DNA of 64,000 nucleotides from Neodiprion pinetum (GCF_021155775.2 NC_060238.1:15600542-15664541), one strand, 5' to 3'; numbered from the stretch's first letter, positions 27,097 to 37,498 are shown. Notes: generated from the letters alone by a model not told the origin. Numbers and translations are program-made.

Positions 27097-27270
27097 ATGG
27101 GAATTGTATATAACAGACTGTCAAAGAGTAGGTATATCAGTAAGTCGACATGCCCCGATCAAGTCAGTCGTCGATCGATTCCCGGACCGCTAACACCTCG
27201 AAACGTGGAGTTCCTGATAGCTCTGGGTCTGAAACTGACACCTTTTGGAAGAGGAATTTCCGACAAATAA
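27097..27270 (+). CDS. B1 conserved micro-ORF between penton and hexon (57 aa)
   Basis: Homologue of 1593-1775. The ATG lies 3 bases after the penton stop. It reads MGIVYNRLSKSRYISKS at the N-terminus and LTPRNVEFLIALGLKLTPFG near the end. It has been kept open while penton and hexon on either side gathered stops, as expected if short genes simply escape hits. It is basic, with no membrane segment. Function is unknown. Confidence 0.7.
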   Translation: MGIVYNRLSKSRYISKSTCPDQVSRRSIPGPLTPRNVEFLIALGLKLTPFGRGISDK

Positions 27271-27307
27271 AAATCCAATTTTGCTTTTTTATCATCTGCT
27301 ACGTGCC

Positions 27308-28525
27308 ATGGAGGAGGAAATCTTGAGCATTCAAACACCAGTCGTCTTTAACGAATCCGTTGCGCATTACGAGATTCACGCTCACAAACCTTACGCCTCG
27401 TCAACTTTCAACAACAGCGATGAAATTCGAATCACCGTTCAGCATCAGGATTTATGCATATTACCCAGCAAAAGTTCGGTACATATCCACGGACGACTTC
27501 TCAAACCTGATGGTACAGCTACTGTGAACACACAGCTCGTAAACAACGCCATCTGTCATCTGTTTGAAGAAATTCGCTACGAAATTAACGCAGTTGAGGT
27601 TGATAGAAGCAAGAACGTTGGCTTGACAAGTCTCATGAAGGGTTACGCTTCCCTGCACCCTGGTCAGACGTGGCTGATGGAGAACGCTGGATGGCTCGAT
27701 GTAGAAGAGAAGAAGAAATTAACCGATACCGATGGTAACTTTGACGTACTGATACCGCTCAGCATGATATTGGGTTTCGCCGAAGACTACCGCAAGATCG
27801 TTGTCAACGCTGAACATGAGTTAATTTTGACGAGATCAAAAACTGACGTCAACGCAATCATGCAGACTCAGGAGGAGGAATTCAAAATCACGATCAATGC
27901 AGTGGAATGGCTAATACCGTATTTGAAACTCGCGGATCAGAAAAAAGTTGACCTACTAAATTTCATTCAGAGAGATCCGCCTGTTTCGATGAGCTTCCGC
28001 AGTTGGGAATTGTACGAATATCCCTCACTTCCCACGACATCGAAACACGTTTGGACTGTGAAAACTTCCACTCAGCTTGAAAAACCTCGGTACGTCATTT
28101 TGAGTTTCCAAACAAGTAGAAAGAACAAGACCGGCAAGAACGCAAGTCATTTCGATCATTGCAATATCACGGACGTCAAGCTATTCTTAAACTCTCAATC
28201 TTATCCGTACGGTAACCTGAACCTCAACATGAGTCGTAATCTGTACGCGCTTCTGTACGAGATGTACGCAAACTTCCAAGCTACCTACTACGACAAGAAC
28301 CCCGAGCCGTTGCTGACAAAGAGTGAATTCCTTCGAGACGTCCCCTTCTTCGTTATCGACTGTTCGAAACAAAACGAATCTTCGAAGTACGGACCTGTCG
28401 ACATCTATCTTGAATTTTAAGCTGAAGCCAACTTTCCCGCTGAAACATCGGCGTACTGCTTGATCGTTCACGATCGTATTGTCGAATACAACCCGCTCAG
28501 TGGTGGGGTGAAAAAGTTGGTATAA
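27308..28525 (+). pseudogene. B1 hexon-like protein with one internal stop
   Basis: It starts at the ATG at 27308 (MEEEILSIQTPVVFNES). It is open to an in-frame TAA at 28418-28420; the last 35 codons, ending VKKLV, are still readable to the natural stop at 28523-28525. Length (405 codons without the stop) matches A1. The natural stop codon lies inside the TATA box of the next gene. Confidence 0.85.
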
Positions 28526-28528
28526 AAG
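28521..28528 (+). promoter_or_regulatory. TATA box overlapping the hexon stop
   Basis: TATAAAAG overlaps the hexon stop codon (28523-28525) and lies 35 bases before the ATG of the next gene at 28563. In B2 the same arrangement is CTATAAAAG at about 47808. Confidence 0.55.
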
Positions 28529-28562
28529 CTGACCCGTTCCCACCATCTCGCACAGTTCAAAG

Positions 28563-29153
28563 ATGGAGCTCATCGTTGACATACAAGGCTTTCGTAGACC
28601 TCTCAACAACACCCTTACATTAAAAGAATTGGCTGTAATTTCAATCTACTCGGAAGCATCTCCTTCAGTGTTTTTCTTCAAACCACCTTACAAATGGAAT
28701 TTACTGAACGTCAAATACAAAAGCCAAAATTCTTCGTTAGAACGCGATTTTCACGGCTTACGTTGGAGCTGTGGAACCGTACCTTTTGAGGAAGTTGAGC
28801 GGACCATTCAAGACAGGCTGTGCAAAGCTCAAACCGTGTACGTAAAAGGAGAAGAAAAACGAGATTGGTTGCTCAAAATCGTTCCGAAAGTTCAAATCAT
28901 CGACATGCTGGACTTTGACTGCCCGTCGCTTGAAACCCTGCAAAAAACTTCAGCTCTGAGATGCGGTCTTCACACAATTCCCAACGCAATCTGTGCAGCA
29001 CGAATCGTTTGCATACTTCAGAATTGGCTACAAAATCATCGTACTGTCCGGATGGCGAGGCTGTACGATTTGTGTTACTGCGCAGAAGCGTCTACAAGAA
29101 CGGTCCCACATTCCTGGCGAATATATCACCCTGATCATGATACTGTTGAATAG
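28563..29153 (+). CDS. B1 exonuclease-like orphan (196 aa)
   Basis: Homologue of 13668-14516. It has MELIVDIQGF with KELAVIS, a FFFKPPYKWN block, HGLRWSCG, and TVYVKGEEKRDWLL. The C-terminus has a cysteine pair (YDLCYCAEAS) not seen in A1 and lacks the long A1 extension. The frame is intact. It lies directly after hexon on the plus strand, while in A1 it sits at the other end of the element. The nuclease idea is weak and rests only on motif order. Confidence 0.65.
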   Translation: MELIVDIQGFRRPLNNTLTLKELAVISIYSEASPSVFFFKPPYKWNLLNVKYKSQNSSLERDFHGLRWSCGTVPFEEVERTIQDRLCKAQTVYVKGEEKRDWLLKIVPKVQIIDMLDFDCPSLETLQKTSALRCGLHTIPNAICAARIVCILQNWLQNHRTVRMARLYDLCYCAEASTRTVPHSWRIYHPDHDTVE

Positions 29154-29640
29154 AATTATTGTGAAGTAATTGTCAACCGTACTCTAAAAATTGTACTCAA
29201 TAAAACTGTTTTTTTAAAGAATATTTACGAAACAATTTCATACCTTTACCTTAGCTCTTAAGAGAGAGAATTTTTTTTCAGAAGCTTATGTAGGATTCGA
29301 CCTTGCTCTCCATCCTTGACCGAGCTGTACTCAAACCGAGTTTTGCATTCCTAGAGCGATAGTAACCCAACAACGCAGGCTCTGACCGCGGCTATCGGCC
29401 GACCTTGCACTCCGGTCTGAACCTGTCCAAATACTCATCGTAGAGTTCACATGACGTAGCTCGAAACCCTCCGTCGTTGCTTAGTGGTGTTCGGACATTT
29501 TCTTAGATTTTGAGACTTAATTCTAGATACAAAACGTACGTAGGATTAAAGGTATACAGGATGGATAAATGAAAAAATTTTCATAATTTCAATCTTTTTG
29601 TTTATTAAACGTAAGACTTACACAGAACTTTGTTTGAATA
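29154..29640. other. 3' region with an inner copy of the TIR module; no gene
   Basis: It contains AATAAA near 29200 for the upstream orphan. At about 29345-29460 there is a direct copy of the 130-bp module that also sits in the inner left TIR (inverse, 18085-18215). Then a CTTAATTCTAGATACAAAACGTACG segment follows that is also present twice in B2. Confidence 0.6.
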
Positions 29641-29949
29641 TTATACGTTTACAAATTCAAGTTGACCGTAGGGTCCGCCAAGATAGCGTATATGCAACCG
29701 TATCTTCTTACTGGCTGTCGTCACCTTATGGAACAAATCTTCATTTTCGTGGAGGGCCTTGATCAGTCGGTTGGGCAGAAAAATCGTGAAAGAGTCATCT
29801 AAGTCCAGAACGATTATGTCTCCAAATTTCGTTTTGACTTGACGAACACCGCTGACTCTGTATTCGAAGTAGGCTTCAAGATCCGAAACTTTTTTCAACG
29901 GCAGAAACGTCTCCAGCCGCGCGATTTCGTTCAGTTTTGAGAAGTCCAT
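29641..29949 (-). CDS. B1 OB-fold-like protein (102 aa)
   Basis: Homologue of 14656-14970. It has MDFSKLNEIARLE, the core YRVSGVRQVKTKFGDIIVLD, FTIFLPNRLIKAL and the end RYLGGPYGQLEFVNV. The frame is intact. It reads inward from the right TIR, next to hexon and the orphan, so the gene moved relative to A1 but kept its place as the TIR-proximal gene. A coiled-coil ORF overlaps its start in another frame. Confidence 0.65.
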   Translation of the reverse strand: MDFSKLNEIARLETFLPLKKVSDLEAYFEYRVSGVRQVKTKFGDIIVLDLDDSFTIFLPNRLIKALHENEDLFHKVTTASKKIRLHIRYLGGPYGQLEFVNV

Positions 29950-30100
29950 GATCGTTACTGTCCAGTTGTAGGTGCTCGAAATCTCTTGTAAGTTGATTGA
30001 GGTCGGATCTGATTTTCAACAGATGTTTTACTTCTCCGATATTCTTGAGGAGCAGTTCTAATCGTTTCTTCAACTCACGTTGTTCCAGAGCACTTCTCAT
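29876..30100 (-). CDS. Small coiled-coil ORF overlapping the OB-like start (74 aa)
   Basis: It starts MRSALEQRELKKRLELLLKN and continues NIGEVKHLLKIRSDLNQLTRDF, a clear charged heptad pattern. Its last 74 bases overlap the OB-like gene in a different frame. The B2 homologue (51758-52027, 89 aa) keeps the sequence and the overlap, so both frames are retained in two diverged copies. No such ORF was seen in A1. Function unknown; perhaps a dimerising partner of the OB-like protein. Confidence 0.55.
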   Translation of the reverse strand: MRSALEQRELKKRLELLLKNIGEVKHLLKIRSDLNQLTRDFEHLQLDSNDHGLLKTERNRAAGDVSAVEKSFGS

Positions 30101-30144
30101 TTGCAAGAACAGCTTCAGACTGACGATAAAGTTTTCACTCTTCG

Positions 30145-30152
30145 TTTATATA
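30145..30152 (-). promoter_or_regulatory. TATA box of the B1 coiled-coil/OB-like pair
   Basis: Plus-strand TTTATATA (minus TATATAAA) lies about 45 bases upstream of the coiled-coil ATG at 30100. B2 has CTTATATAAC at the same place. Confidence 0.55.
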
Positions 30153-30205
30153 ACGTTCCCCCACCACATAATTTGATGGAGGGTAAGGAATGTCACGGGA
30201 CTAAT

Positions 30206-30802
30206 ATCAAATACGTATGCGCGCGCACCTGACAAGTTTCGACTGGACGGTGGGCGGCACGCGGTCAAAGGATTCCGGTGCGACGTTGGGACAAACAATT
30301 CTCGGAACCATTAATTTTGGAATGTCACGGGGCTGATAAGGTGGGAAAGGAATGTGAGGTGGTTGACGTTACACGTCAGCAGTCCCACCGTGGGAAAGGA
30401 ATTCGGAGTGGTTCATGTTACACATTAGCAGTCCTATCGTGGGAGAAGAATGCGGGACGGTAAGAAAGTTCTCGCCCCCGCTGCGCCCTCTACCGTTGGC
30501 AGGCGAGCACTACAGACCTTCGGTCGATAAGATTGTCGGTAAAACAGCACGATTTTGACCCTCGATCGATACAACTGTCAGTGAGGTTGCACGGGGTCGG
30601 TAAGATTGTTGGTAAAACAGCACGATTTTGACCCTCGATCGATACAACTGTCGGTAAGGTTGCACGTTTTTGACCTCAAGCCGGTACGGCAGACTGTGAC
30701 GTCATCGCGGAAAAGGGTTTGAGTCTGGGCTGCGCGGAGCGGCTCGGTCGGTAAGTGTCGGTAACAGGAATCTGCGTGTAGAACCCGCCTTGCTGTACTA
30801 CT
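30206..30802. repeat. Right terminal inverted repeat of B1
   Basis: Inverse of the outer left TIR. It carries the 50-bp units with GTGGGAAA at 30340-30348, 30389-30397 and 30438-30446 (variant), two tandem copies of the CGGTAAAACAGCACGATTTTG block, the CRE at 30697-30704 and the ...GTACTACT end. It lacks the inner 130-bp module near its inner end and is shorter than the left TIR. Confidence 0.85.
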
Positions 30803-30852
30803 GCTCAAGGACAGACGGTCACCATCCAAACAACAATTTCACTCAAAATTAA

Positions 30853-31242
30853 CCCTTTCGGCCCGAGCGGTGACTATAGTCACCCAACGCCCGACGCTCG
30901 CTCTGTCCAAGCGGTGACTATGATCACTCAACGCCTGACGCTCGCACTGTACGAGCGGTGATTATAGTCACACAACGCCTGACGCTCGCTCTGTACAAGC
31001 GGTGACCATGGTCACCCAACATTTGACGCTCGTTATGTACGAACGGTGATCATGGTAACCCAACATTATGTTATAATTTTTGAAACATTTTTTTTTACGA
31101 GCGAATGCACTCGCTCTGCGTAAGATAGCGTGGTATTGTGCGTCTGACCGACGCTTGCAGTTGTTCCGCAAGTACGGACGCTTGCCGCGACTGCTCGGTC
31201 AGCGGCGATGACGCGACGTAAAATGCGTCCGTACCGAAAGGG
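30853..31242. mobile_element. piggyBac-like MITE with TTAA duplication
   Basis: The ends are CCCTTTCGG and its inverse CCGAAAGGG, flanked by TTAA at 30849-30852 and 31243-31246. B1 has a single TTAA at this polB site, so the insertion is directly visible. The inside holds 4-5 units of about 44 bases, each with a GGTGACTATAGTCACC-type palindrome (30867-31067). It is non-coding. Confidence 0.9.
30867..31067. repeat. Tandem 44-bp units with palindromic cores in the MITE
   Basis: Each unit begins GCGGTGA(C/T), has a 16-base palindrome ending TCACC, then CAACGCC(C/T)GACGCTCG and a CTGTACAA-type end. Units are degraded toward the right. Confidence 0.85.
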
Positions 31243-31640
31243 TTAAATGATTGGGATATATCAGACGACGACTATGCACATGCATGTAAGGTTGGGCAAA
31301 CTTTTATCGTTCAAACTTTGGGAGAGTATTCGGACTTGTATTTACAGACGGACGTGTTTTTACTAGCTGACGTTTTTCAAAACTTTTGACAGAGCTGTTG
31401 GACAACGTACGACCTAGATACGTTACATTATCACACCGCGCCCGGTCTGTCGTTTGATTCGATGTTAAAGTGTACTGACATCGAGCTCGAGCTTCTCACC
31501 GACATGGACATGGTTATGTTGATCGAAAAAGGTATTCGAGGTGGTGTATCACAGTGTTCGAACAGATACGCAAAGGCCAACAATAGATATATGGGAGAGG
31601 AATTCGATCCTGAGGTCGAAGAATCTTATCTCATGTACTT

Positions 31641-32270
31641 TGTGACGTTGCGCCTAGAGTGCAAGTCACAACAAACCCCAAACCCGCGGGGAAGAGCCGA
31701 ACGGGTGAGTCCCGGCCCGTCGGGAAACACCCGAAGCTACCCGAAGCCCACCGACGACTGCGTCTCGCAGAAAGAAACGACTTAACACGGCACGAGCACC
31801 CGAGAAAGAGAGAGAGAGAGAGAGAGAGAAGGAGAACGAAGCGAGAAGCGGGACGTCCCCCTCCACACAGCCACCCAGCCACACCGACCGACGACACCAG
31901 GTTAGCCGGTGATCTACAGCCGATCTGCACCTCCCCCCATTCCTCCCCCCGCAATACCGACCCTTCCTCCCTCACACTCCCCGTCGCCCTACACCGCCCC
32001 CCCGCCGCGCGCGTACCTTTAAGCTAGAATTAAGTGACGCGAAGGGCTGAGGCGTGATCAGCCACATCCAACGTCTACAACCACTTTATACATATCTTTC
32101 ATAGTTTTAAGTCGACTCCCCCCCCCCCCCCCCCCCCGATCTCAATACATCTATGCTCCCCAAAAATACACACACAAAGTTTTACCTATTCACTCAGTCT
32201 TGACTCTCTCGCCCCGTCTCTAATTGTTCCTCCCTTCCACATATTTAGTGTGGACTCAAAACCCGTCACA
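31641..32270 (+). repeat. 5' LTR of the Gypsy element (630 bp)
   Basis: It starts TGTGACGTTGCGCC and ends ACCCGTCACA. It contains an (AG)n run, a C-run near 32119 and GGGAAACACCCGAAGC. It differs from the 3' LTR at scattered bases and in the lengths of simple runs. Confidence 0.95.
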
Positions 32271-32273
32271 AAT

Positions 32274-32287
32274 TGGCGCCCAACGTA
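32274..32287 (+). other. Primer binding site, lysine tRNA type
   Basis: TGGCGCCCAACGTA starts 3 bases after the 5' LTR. The sequence matches the 3' end complement used by elements primed by tRNA-Lys (the TGGCGCCCAACGT type). Confidence 0.75.
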
Positions 32288-32437
32288 AATTACCCACATT
32301 TTTACCCCAAATCCGAACAATTAAGAGACAAAACACAAGAATAAACGCTAACAAAGTACACATAGACTCACGAAACAAAGCTACACAGTCACGAAAATTC
32401 GAATAAAGACAGTTGAACACACACACTACCAAACACG

Positions 32438-33644
32438 ATGCACACAATGGTAGACCAAGGACACAGGGAACCGCAAGGCCTGGCGCGCGAACACCTGGAC
32501 ATACACACACCCGAACGCAAACAAAACAACTCGACACAGAGCGAGCCGCGCGCGACACGAGACCAACAAACGCCGACCCAAACACGAGAAATAAATAGAC
32601 GACACACGATAAATTCACCAAACGCAATAAATATAATCGATGCAGCTATCATAGAGAATACACACAACTTACATAGTACACAAATCCAACACCAAGAAAG
32701 CCCAGAACCAACAAATCCCACACAAACATACAATACAATCCCAACACCTACACACACGCAAACTAACACGGTAACAACCAGTCAAACGAACCGACACTTC
32801 ACGGGAACAGGCACATTTTTAGCCACCAACACACGTAACACACGACTTATACAAAACCTGATAGACCTCGGAGCACTACCAAGCGACAGAAGCGAATACG
32901 AAGATCCACACCTATACGGCACACAGTCAATACACCCCTGTGGGGTGTACCAACCAAAACACGACACACCTAAACCACACACCAAACCCGAACAGTACAT
33001 ACTGGAATCAGCCAGCAATGGCAATGAGAACAATACAAACATGGAACATAAAATACTCGGGAAATACAAACGAAAACATACACGAATTTTTACAAAATCT
33101 CCGCGACTACCAAACGGGTTACGAAATACACGACACACAATTAATCAACAACCTCAACCCAATACTCGAAGGTGACGCAAAAAACTGGTACAGATTAAAT
33201 AGGGGCAAATGGCGAACACTGGAAGAATTCGAAAGAGACATTATACACGTATTTCAAGACATACAACACAGGGACAGACTGGAACAAAAAATCAAAAACT
33301 ACGTACAAGGACCAACACAAAAAATTACATAATTCCTCATACAATTTAGAACACTACTATCACAACTAAAACCGCCATACCACCCACGAACATAATTAGA
33401 CTTGGCATAAAGAAACATGAAAATAGAATACAAGGCATACATGAAACCATACGATTTACAAACAAACCAAAACACGCAACAAACTCGATACCCCGCAATC
33501 ACCTATAACTCACCACACTACACTCAGCAACAAACACAAACGAACTCGAACACAGGCACAACACCACGCAGATGCTTTAACTGCAACCAACCCGGACACC
33601 TCAGATGGCAATGCACACAGGTACAGAACCAGAAAAACGAGTAA
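32438..33644 (+). pseudogene. gag: Gypsy gag, frameshifted
   Basis: The first frame (32438-33175) is Thr/Asn/His-rich. The capsid-like part is in another frame from 32940 (NWYRLNRGKWRTLEEFERDI, typical of retrotransposon gag), stopping at 33332. A CCHC zinc knuckle CFNCNQPGHLRWQC lies at 33573-33614 in the same frame after further stops. Gag ends at 33644 within the start of pol, in the -1 frame relation; a G-AAA-AAC heptamer lies at 33632-33638 before the stop. Confidence 0.75.
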
Positions 33645-36154
33645 GGGTTGACCCAGCAAGGATGGAGGGCAGCCCCACAAACAACACAAACACACCCGAG
33701 ACAGTAGCACCGACAACAGATAACAACAGAACGGAAAGTAGATTTCACATCAGAATCGAAATACACGGTCACGAATTTAACGCGTTAATAGACACAGGCG
33801 CGACACACTCATACCTAGGCGCAGAAGTAATACAAATACTACACAACACAGACACACCAATAGACGACACGCCCGACAGAACAGCTACAATGGGAAACGG
33901 AACACGGGTGACGATAGAAGGAGCAGTAACACTCCCAATACGCCTCGGTAACATAACAAAAAAAATTAATTTCGGATCAATACCAAACTTAGGCTCGCAA
34001 TGTATCATTGGGAACAGCGGCTTAATGAGATTTGGGATACAAATAAATTATGGAGAAAGCACATGGTCACTTATAGACGACCCACAGACACACTACGACA
34101 TGCGAGCCAGACCACAAGAACTACCTACACCACTCAAAGAATACACACAAATACATCAAACAAGAAAAATACGACATCAAACAACACAAACACACACAAA
34201 ACAAGCAAAAGCAGTAGAAAAACTAGAAGCAACGAAACAACAAACGCACCCGAAAACAACAGAAAGACATGAAAACACAGAAAAAACAACCATAAAACAA
34301 AAACCACTAACCCCAACACTACCCAGCACAAAGTCACCACCGGAAAACACCCCCCCAAAAGACAACCCACAGAACACACAAATCACAAATCAAAAAATCA
34401 TACCCACAAACGCACACACAACAGACGACACACAAACGGACGAAGAAACCAAACCACAGATATACGCAGGAATACAAGAACTCACACAATCACAACACAC
34501 ACAACTACAGACGACAATACAGCAGAAAATCTCAACACTACCGGGCCAACTCGGCCTAACACACCTAATCAAACACAAAATAGACACACAAGGACACGCA
34601 CCCATAAAACAAAGATATTATATGGTATCACCAAAAATTAGAGAAGCCATCCACACAGAAATAGACAAAATGTTAAGAGAAGACGTGATAGAACCATCAG
34701 AAAGTGAATGGTCGAGCCCAATCGTCATGATAAAAAAGCCAAATAACACATATCGTTTCTGCTTAGACTTCAGAAAAGTAAACTCAGTATCAAAAAAAGA
34801 TGCATACCCACTACCATACATGACAGCAATATTAGACAAACTACGGACAGCACAGTACATATCAAAAATCGACTTAAGCCATGCATACTTCCAAATACCA
34901 CTCGACGAAGACAGTAAACACATAACAGCCTTTACAGTCCCGGGAAAGGGCTTTTTTCAATTTAAAAGAATGCCATACGGATTAACAGGCGCACCGGCGA
35001 CATTCCAAAGACTACTAGACAGACTCATAGGCCCAGAATGTGAACCATATGCATTCGCATACTTAGACGACATAATAATAGTAACACAAACATTTCACGA
35101 ACACTTACAAAGACGAGAACAAATACTCAAAAGGATTACAGACGCGGGACTAACAATAAATCCGGAGAAGTGCGAATTCGGATGCGCACAAGTAAAATAC
35201 CTCGGATACATAGTAGACAGACACGGACTACACATAGACCCCGACAAAACACAACCCATAGAAAACTACCCAAGCCCAAAAAAAATGAAACAATTACGGA
35301 GACTAATTGGCATGGCATCATGGTACAGACGCTTCATACCTAACTTTGCACACATTACAGAACCACTAACACGACTACTGAAAAAAGACCAGAAATGGCA
35401 CTGGGGGGAAGAACAAGAAAACGCAATGAACACAATCAAACACGCACTCACATCACCACCCACACTCGCATGCCCAGACTACACACAAGCATTCACACTA
35501 CAAACAGACGCTAGCGGAACAGGGATAGGTGCCGTACTAACACAATCTCTCGATGATGAAGAACATGTCGTAGCGTACGCTAGCCGTGCGCTAAGCGAGG
35601 CAGAACGGAAATACTCCACCACTGAGAGAGAATGTTTGGCGGTAATCTGGTCCATAAAAAAATTCAGACCCTACGTGGAAGGATACCACTTCAAAGTAAT
35701 CACAGATGACCACGCACTTAAGTGGCTAAGAGAATTAAAAAACCCCACAGGCCGACTTGCACGATGGGCATTAGAACTATTAGAATACGACTTTGACATT
35801 ACACACCGAAAAGGTACAATGCACGACGTACCAGACGCACTTTCAAGACGACACGAAGACGAAGATTACATAGAGACAATAGAAGACACGACAGACAAAT
35901 GGTACACATACAAGAAAACACAAGTACAAACACGCCCAGAGAAAAACGAATCATGGCGAATCAGAAACAAACAACTATACTTTCACCGCCCTAAGCCCCT
36001 ACACTCAAACCTCCTACCAGACACAAACCCATGGAAACTAGTAATACCCAAAGACAAAATAACACACATACTACACGAAAATCACGACGTAACACAAGCA
36101 GGCCACTTAGGCATCGAAAAGACATATCAAAGAGTAGCCAAAGAATATTATTAG
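33605..36154 (+). CDS. pol: Gypsy pol: protease, RT, RNase H, start of integrase (849 aa)
   Basis: Protease active site LIDTGATHSYLG near residue 62. RT palm blocks include IDLSHAYFQIPL and the catalytic YAYLDDIIIV-type motif (FAYLDDIIIV). RNase H begins TLQTDASGTGIGAVL. The frame ends at a stop at 36152-36154, inside the HHCC zinc domain of integrase (HLGIEKTYQRV). The frame overlaps gag. Integrase resumes in the same frame 6 bases later, so one stop codon interrupts pol. Confidence 0.9.
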   Translation: MAMHTGTEPEKRVRVDPARMEGSPTNNTNTPETVAPTTDNNRTESRFHIRIEIHGHEFNALIDTGATHSYLGAEVIQILHNTDTPIDDTPDRTATMGNGTRVTIEGAVTLPIRLGNITKKINFGSIPNLGSQCIIGNSGLMRFGIQINYGESTWSLIDDPQTHYDMRARPQELPTPLKEYTQIHQTRKIRHQTTQTHTKQAKAVEKLEATKQQTHPKTTERHENTEKTTIKQKPLTPTLPSTKSPPENTPPKDNPQNTQITNQKIIPTNAHTTDDTQTDEETKPQIYAGIQELTQSQHTQLQTTIQQKISTLPGQLGLTHLIKHKIDTQGHAPIKQRYYMVSPKIREAIHTEIDKMLREDVIEPSESEWSSPIVMIKKPNNTYRFCLDFRKVNSVSKKDAYPLPYMTAILDKLRTAQYISKIDLSHAYFQIPLDEDSKHITAFTVPGKGFFQFKRMPYGLTGAPATFQRLLDRLIGPECEPYAFAYLDDIIIVTQTFHEHLQRREQILKRITDAGLTINPEKCEFGCAQVKYLGYIVDRHGLHIDPDKTQPIENYPSPKKMKQLRRLIGMASWYRRFIPNFAHITEPLTRLLKKDQKWHWGEEQENAMNTIKHALTSPPTLACPDYTQAFTLQTDASGTGIGAVLTQSLDDEEHVVAYASRALSEAERKYSTTERECLAVIWSIKKFRPYVEGYHFKVITDDHALKWLRELKNPTGRLARWALELLEYDFDITHRKGTMHDVPDALSRRHEDEDYIETIEDTTDKWYTYKKTQVQTRPEKNESWRIRNKQLYFHRPKPLHSNLLPDTNPWKLVIPKDKITHILHENHDVTQAGHLGIEKTYQRVAKEYY

Positions 36155-36160
36155 CCAGGT

Positions 36161-37120
36161 ATGTACAGAGACACAGTAAATTACATAAAAAAATGTGACA
36201 CATGCCAAAGAATAAAAACAATACAATCGCGACCGGCAGGGTTAATGGGTACAAGAATAATAGAAGAACCGTGGACAGTAGTAGCTTCAGACATCATGGG
36301 CCCACTCTCACTATCAAAACAAAGAAACCAATACATCATAGTTTTCGAAGACCTATACACTAAATGGGTGGAAATAATACCGATACGCAAAGCAAACGCA
36401 AAAACAGTAGAACAGACATTCCACCCACACGTAATATCACGAAGGGGTACACCACGCATACTACTAACAGATAACGGCACACCATACATAAACAAACTCA
36501 TACGCGAACTGACACAAAAATTCAATATAAGACACGCAACAATCCCCCCATACCACGCACAAGCCAACCCCGTAGAACGAGTCAACAGAACCGCTAAAAC
36601 AATGATCCAAGCCTACGTGAACAACGACCACACAGAATGGGACATACACTTACAAGACTTACAATTCGCAATCAATACATGTACACACACATCAACTAAA
36701 CACACACCAGCCTTTTTGAACCTAGGAAGGGAATTAAATCCTACACAATGCCTAAGAAATCAATTAGAGAACGACGACGAAATAGAATTACAAGACACAG
36801 ACAGATGGACAGATCACCTGAGACGACTACAAACACTTAGAGACGAAGTACAGAGGCACTTAATAGAAGCAAACGAAAAACAAGCACACTACTACAACCT
36901 ACGAAGACGAGACATACAATTCAAGGAAGGAGACAGAGTACTGAAAAAGAACCATGCACTCTCATCCGGACCAGAAAGAACGGCAGCAAATCTAAGTAAA
37001 AAATTCACAGGCCCATACATAATAACAAATAAAATCTCACCCACAATATACGAATTGACAGCAGAAAGCGGTGAAAATATGGGAAAATGCCACATAGTAG
37101 ACCTGAAATTATATACATGA
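36161..37120 (+). CDS. pol: Gypsy integrase part of pol (319 aa)
   Basis: It continues the pol frame after the stop. CDTCQRIK completes the zinc domain. The core triad is VASDIMGP, LLTDNGTP and NPVERVNR. A GPY-type block FTGPYIITNKISPTIYEL lies near the C-terminus. No chromodomain is present. Confidence 0.9.
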   Translation: MYRDTVNYIKKCDTCQRIKTIQSRPAGLMGTRIIEEPWTVVASDIMGPLSLSKQRNQYIIVFEDLYTKWVEIIPIRKANAKTVEQTFHPHVISRRGTPRILLTDNGTPYINKLIRELTQKFNIRHATIPPYHAQANPVERVNRTAKTMIQAYVNNDHTEWDIHLQDLQFAINTCTHTSTKHTPAFLNLGRELNPTQCLRNQLENDDEIELQDTDRWTDHLRRLQTLRDEVQRHLIEANEKQAHYYNLRRRDIQFKEGDRVLKKNHALSSGPERTAANLSKKFTGPYIITNKISPTIYELTAESGENMGKCHIVDLKLYT

Positions 37121-37498
37121 TCAAAAAAGCAATAAAAGAACCACGCCCGATAACACATCTCGAAAATAAGCTAACATGTGTATTCACCCCACAGAAAGAC
37201 GACATGGCAGACAAACGACCAAAAATACCGCCCCTAATGTCACTACAACTAACGAGACCGACGACAGCAACAACGGACACACAGACAAACAGAGAAAGAA
37301 CACCACTACTACAAACACCAGGACAGGCCCCACACCCACATAGATACGGACGCGACGGCACACACCAGACAGAGACCCGACGAACCCTACTCCCGACACC
37401 CACTACACACACACAGGTAACAAAAAAAGCCACGACAGCAACACACACAACAACCACCGCACCCACAACCACCCAGAGACACCCACAAACACACACCA

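Larger units (their letters stand above)
17441..30802. mobile_element. Adintovirus-like Polinton element B1, complete with both TIRs
   Basis: Second family. It runs from a TGTAGTATAGC terminus to the inverse ...GTACTACT terminus, 13.4 kb. Order: TIR, polB (+), integrase (-), fibre-like (-), orphan (-), ATPase (-), PLA2 (+), protease (+), penton (+), micro-ORF (+), hexon (+), exonuclease-like orphan (+), OB-like and coiled-coil (-), TIR. Several genes carry point stops or single indels, so it is older than A1. No 6-bp target duplication is visible: TGGGTG on the left, GCTCAA on the right. The right flank is the middle of another element's polB. Confidence 0.9.

Noticed and set aside
31631..32027. 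ORFs inside the Gypsy LTRs
   Set aside because: They lie in LTR and (AG)n sequence; similar frames in the 3' LTR differ in length with the simple repeat.
36152..36160. Programmed stop read-through in Gypsy pol
   Set aside because: The stop lies inside the integrase zinc domain, not at a domain border where recoding usually occurs, so a point mutation is simpler.
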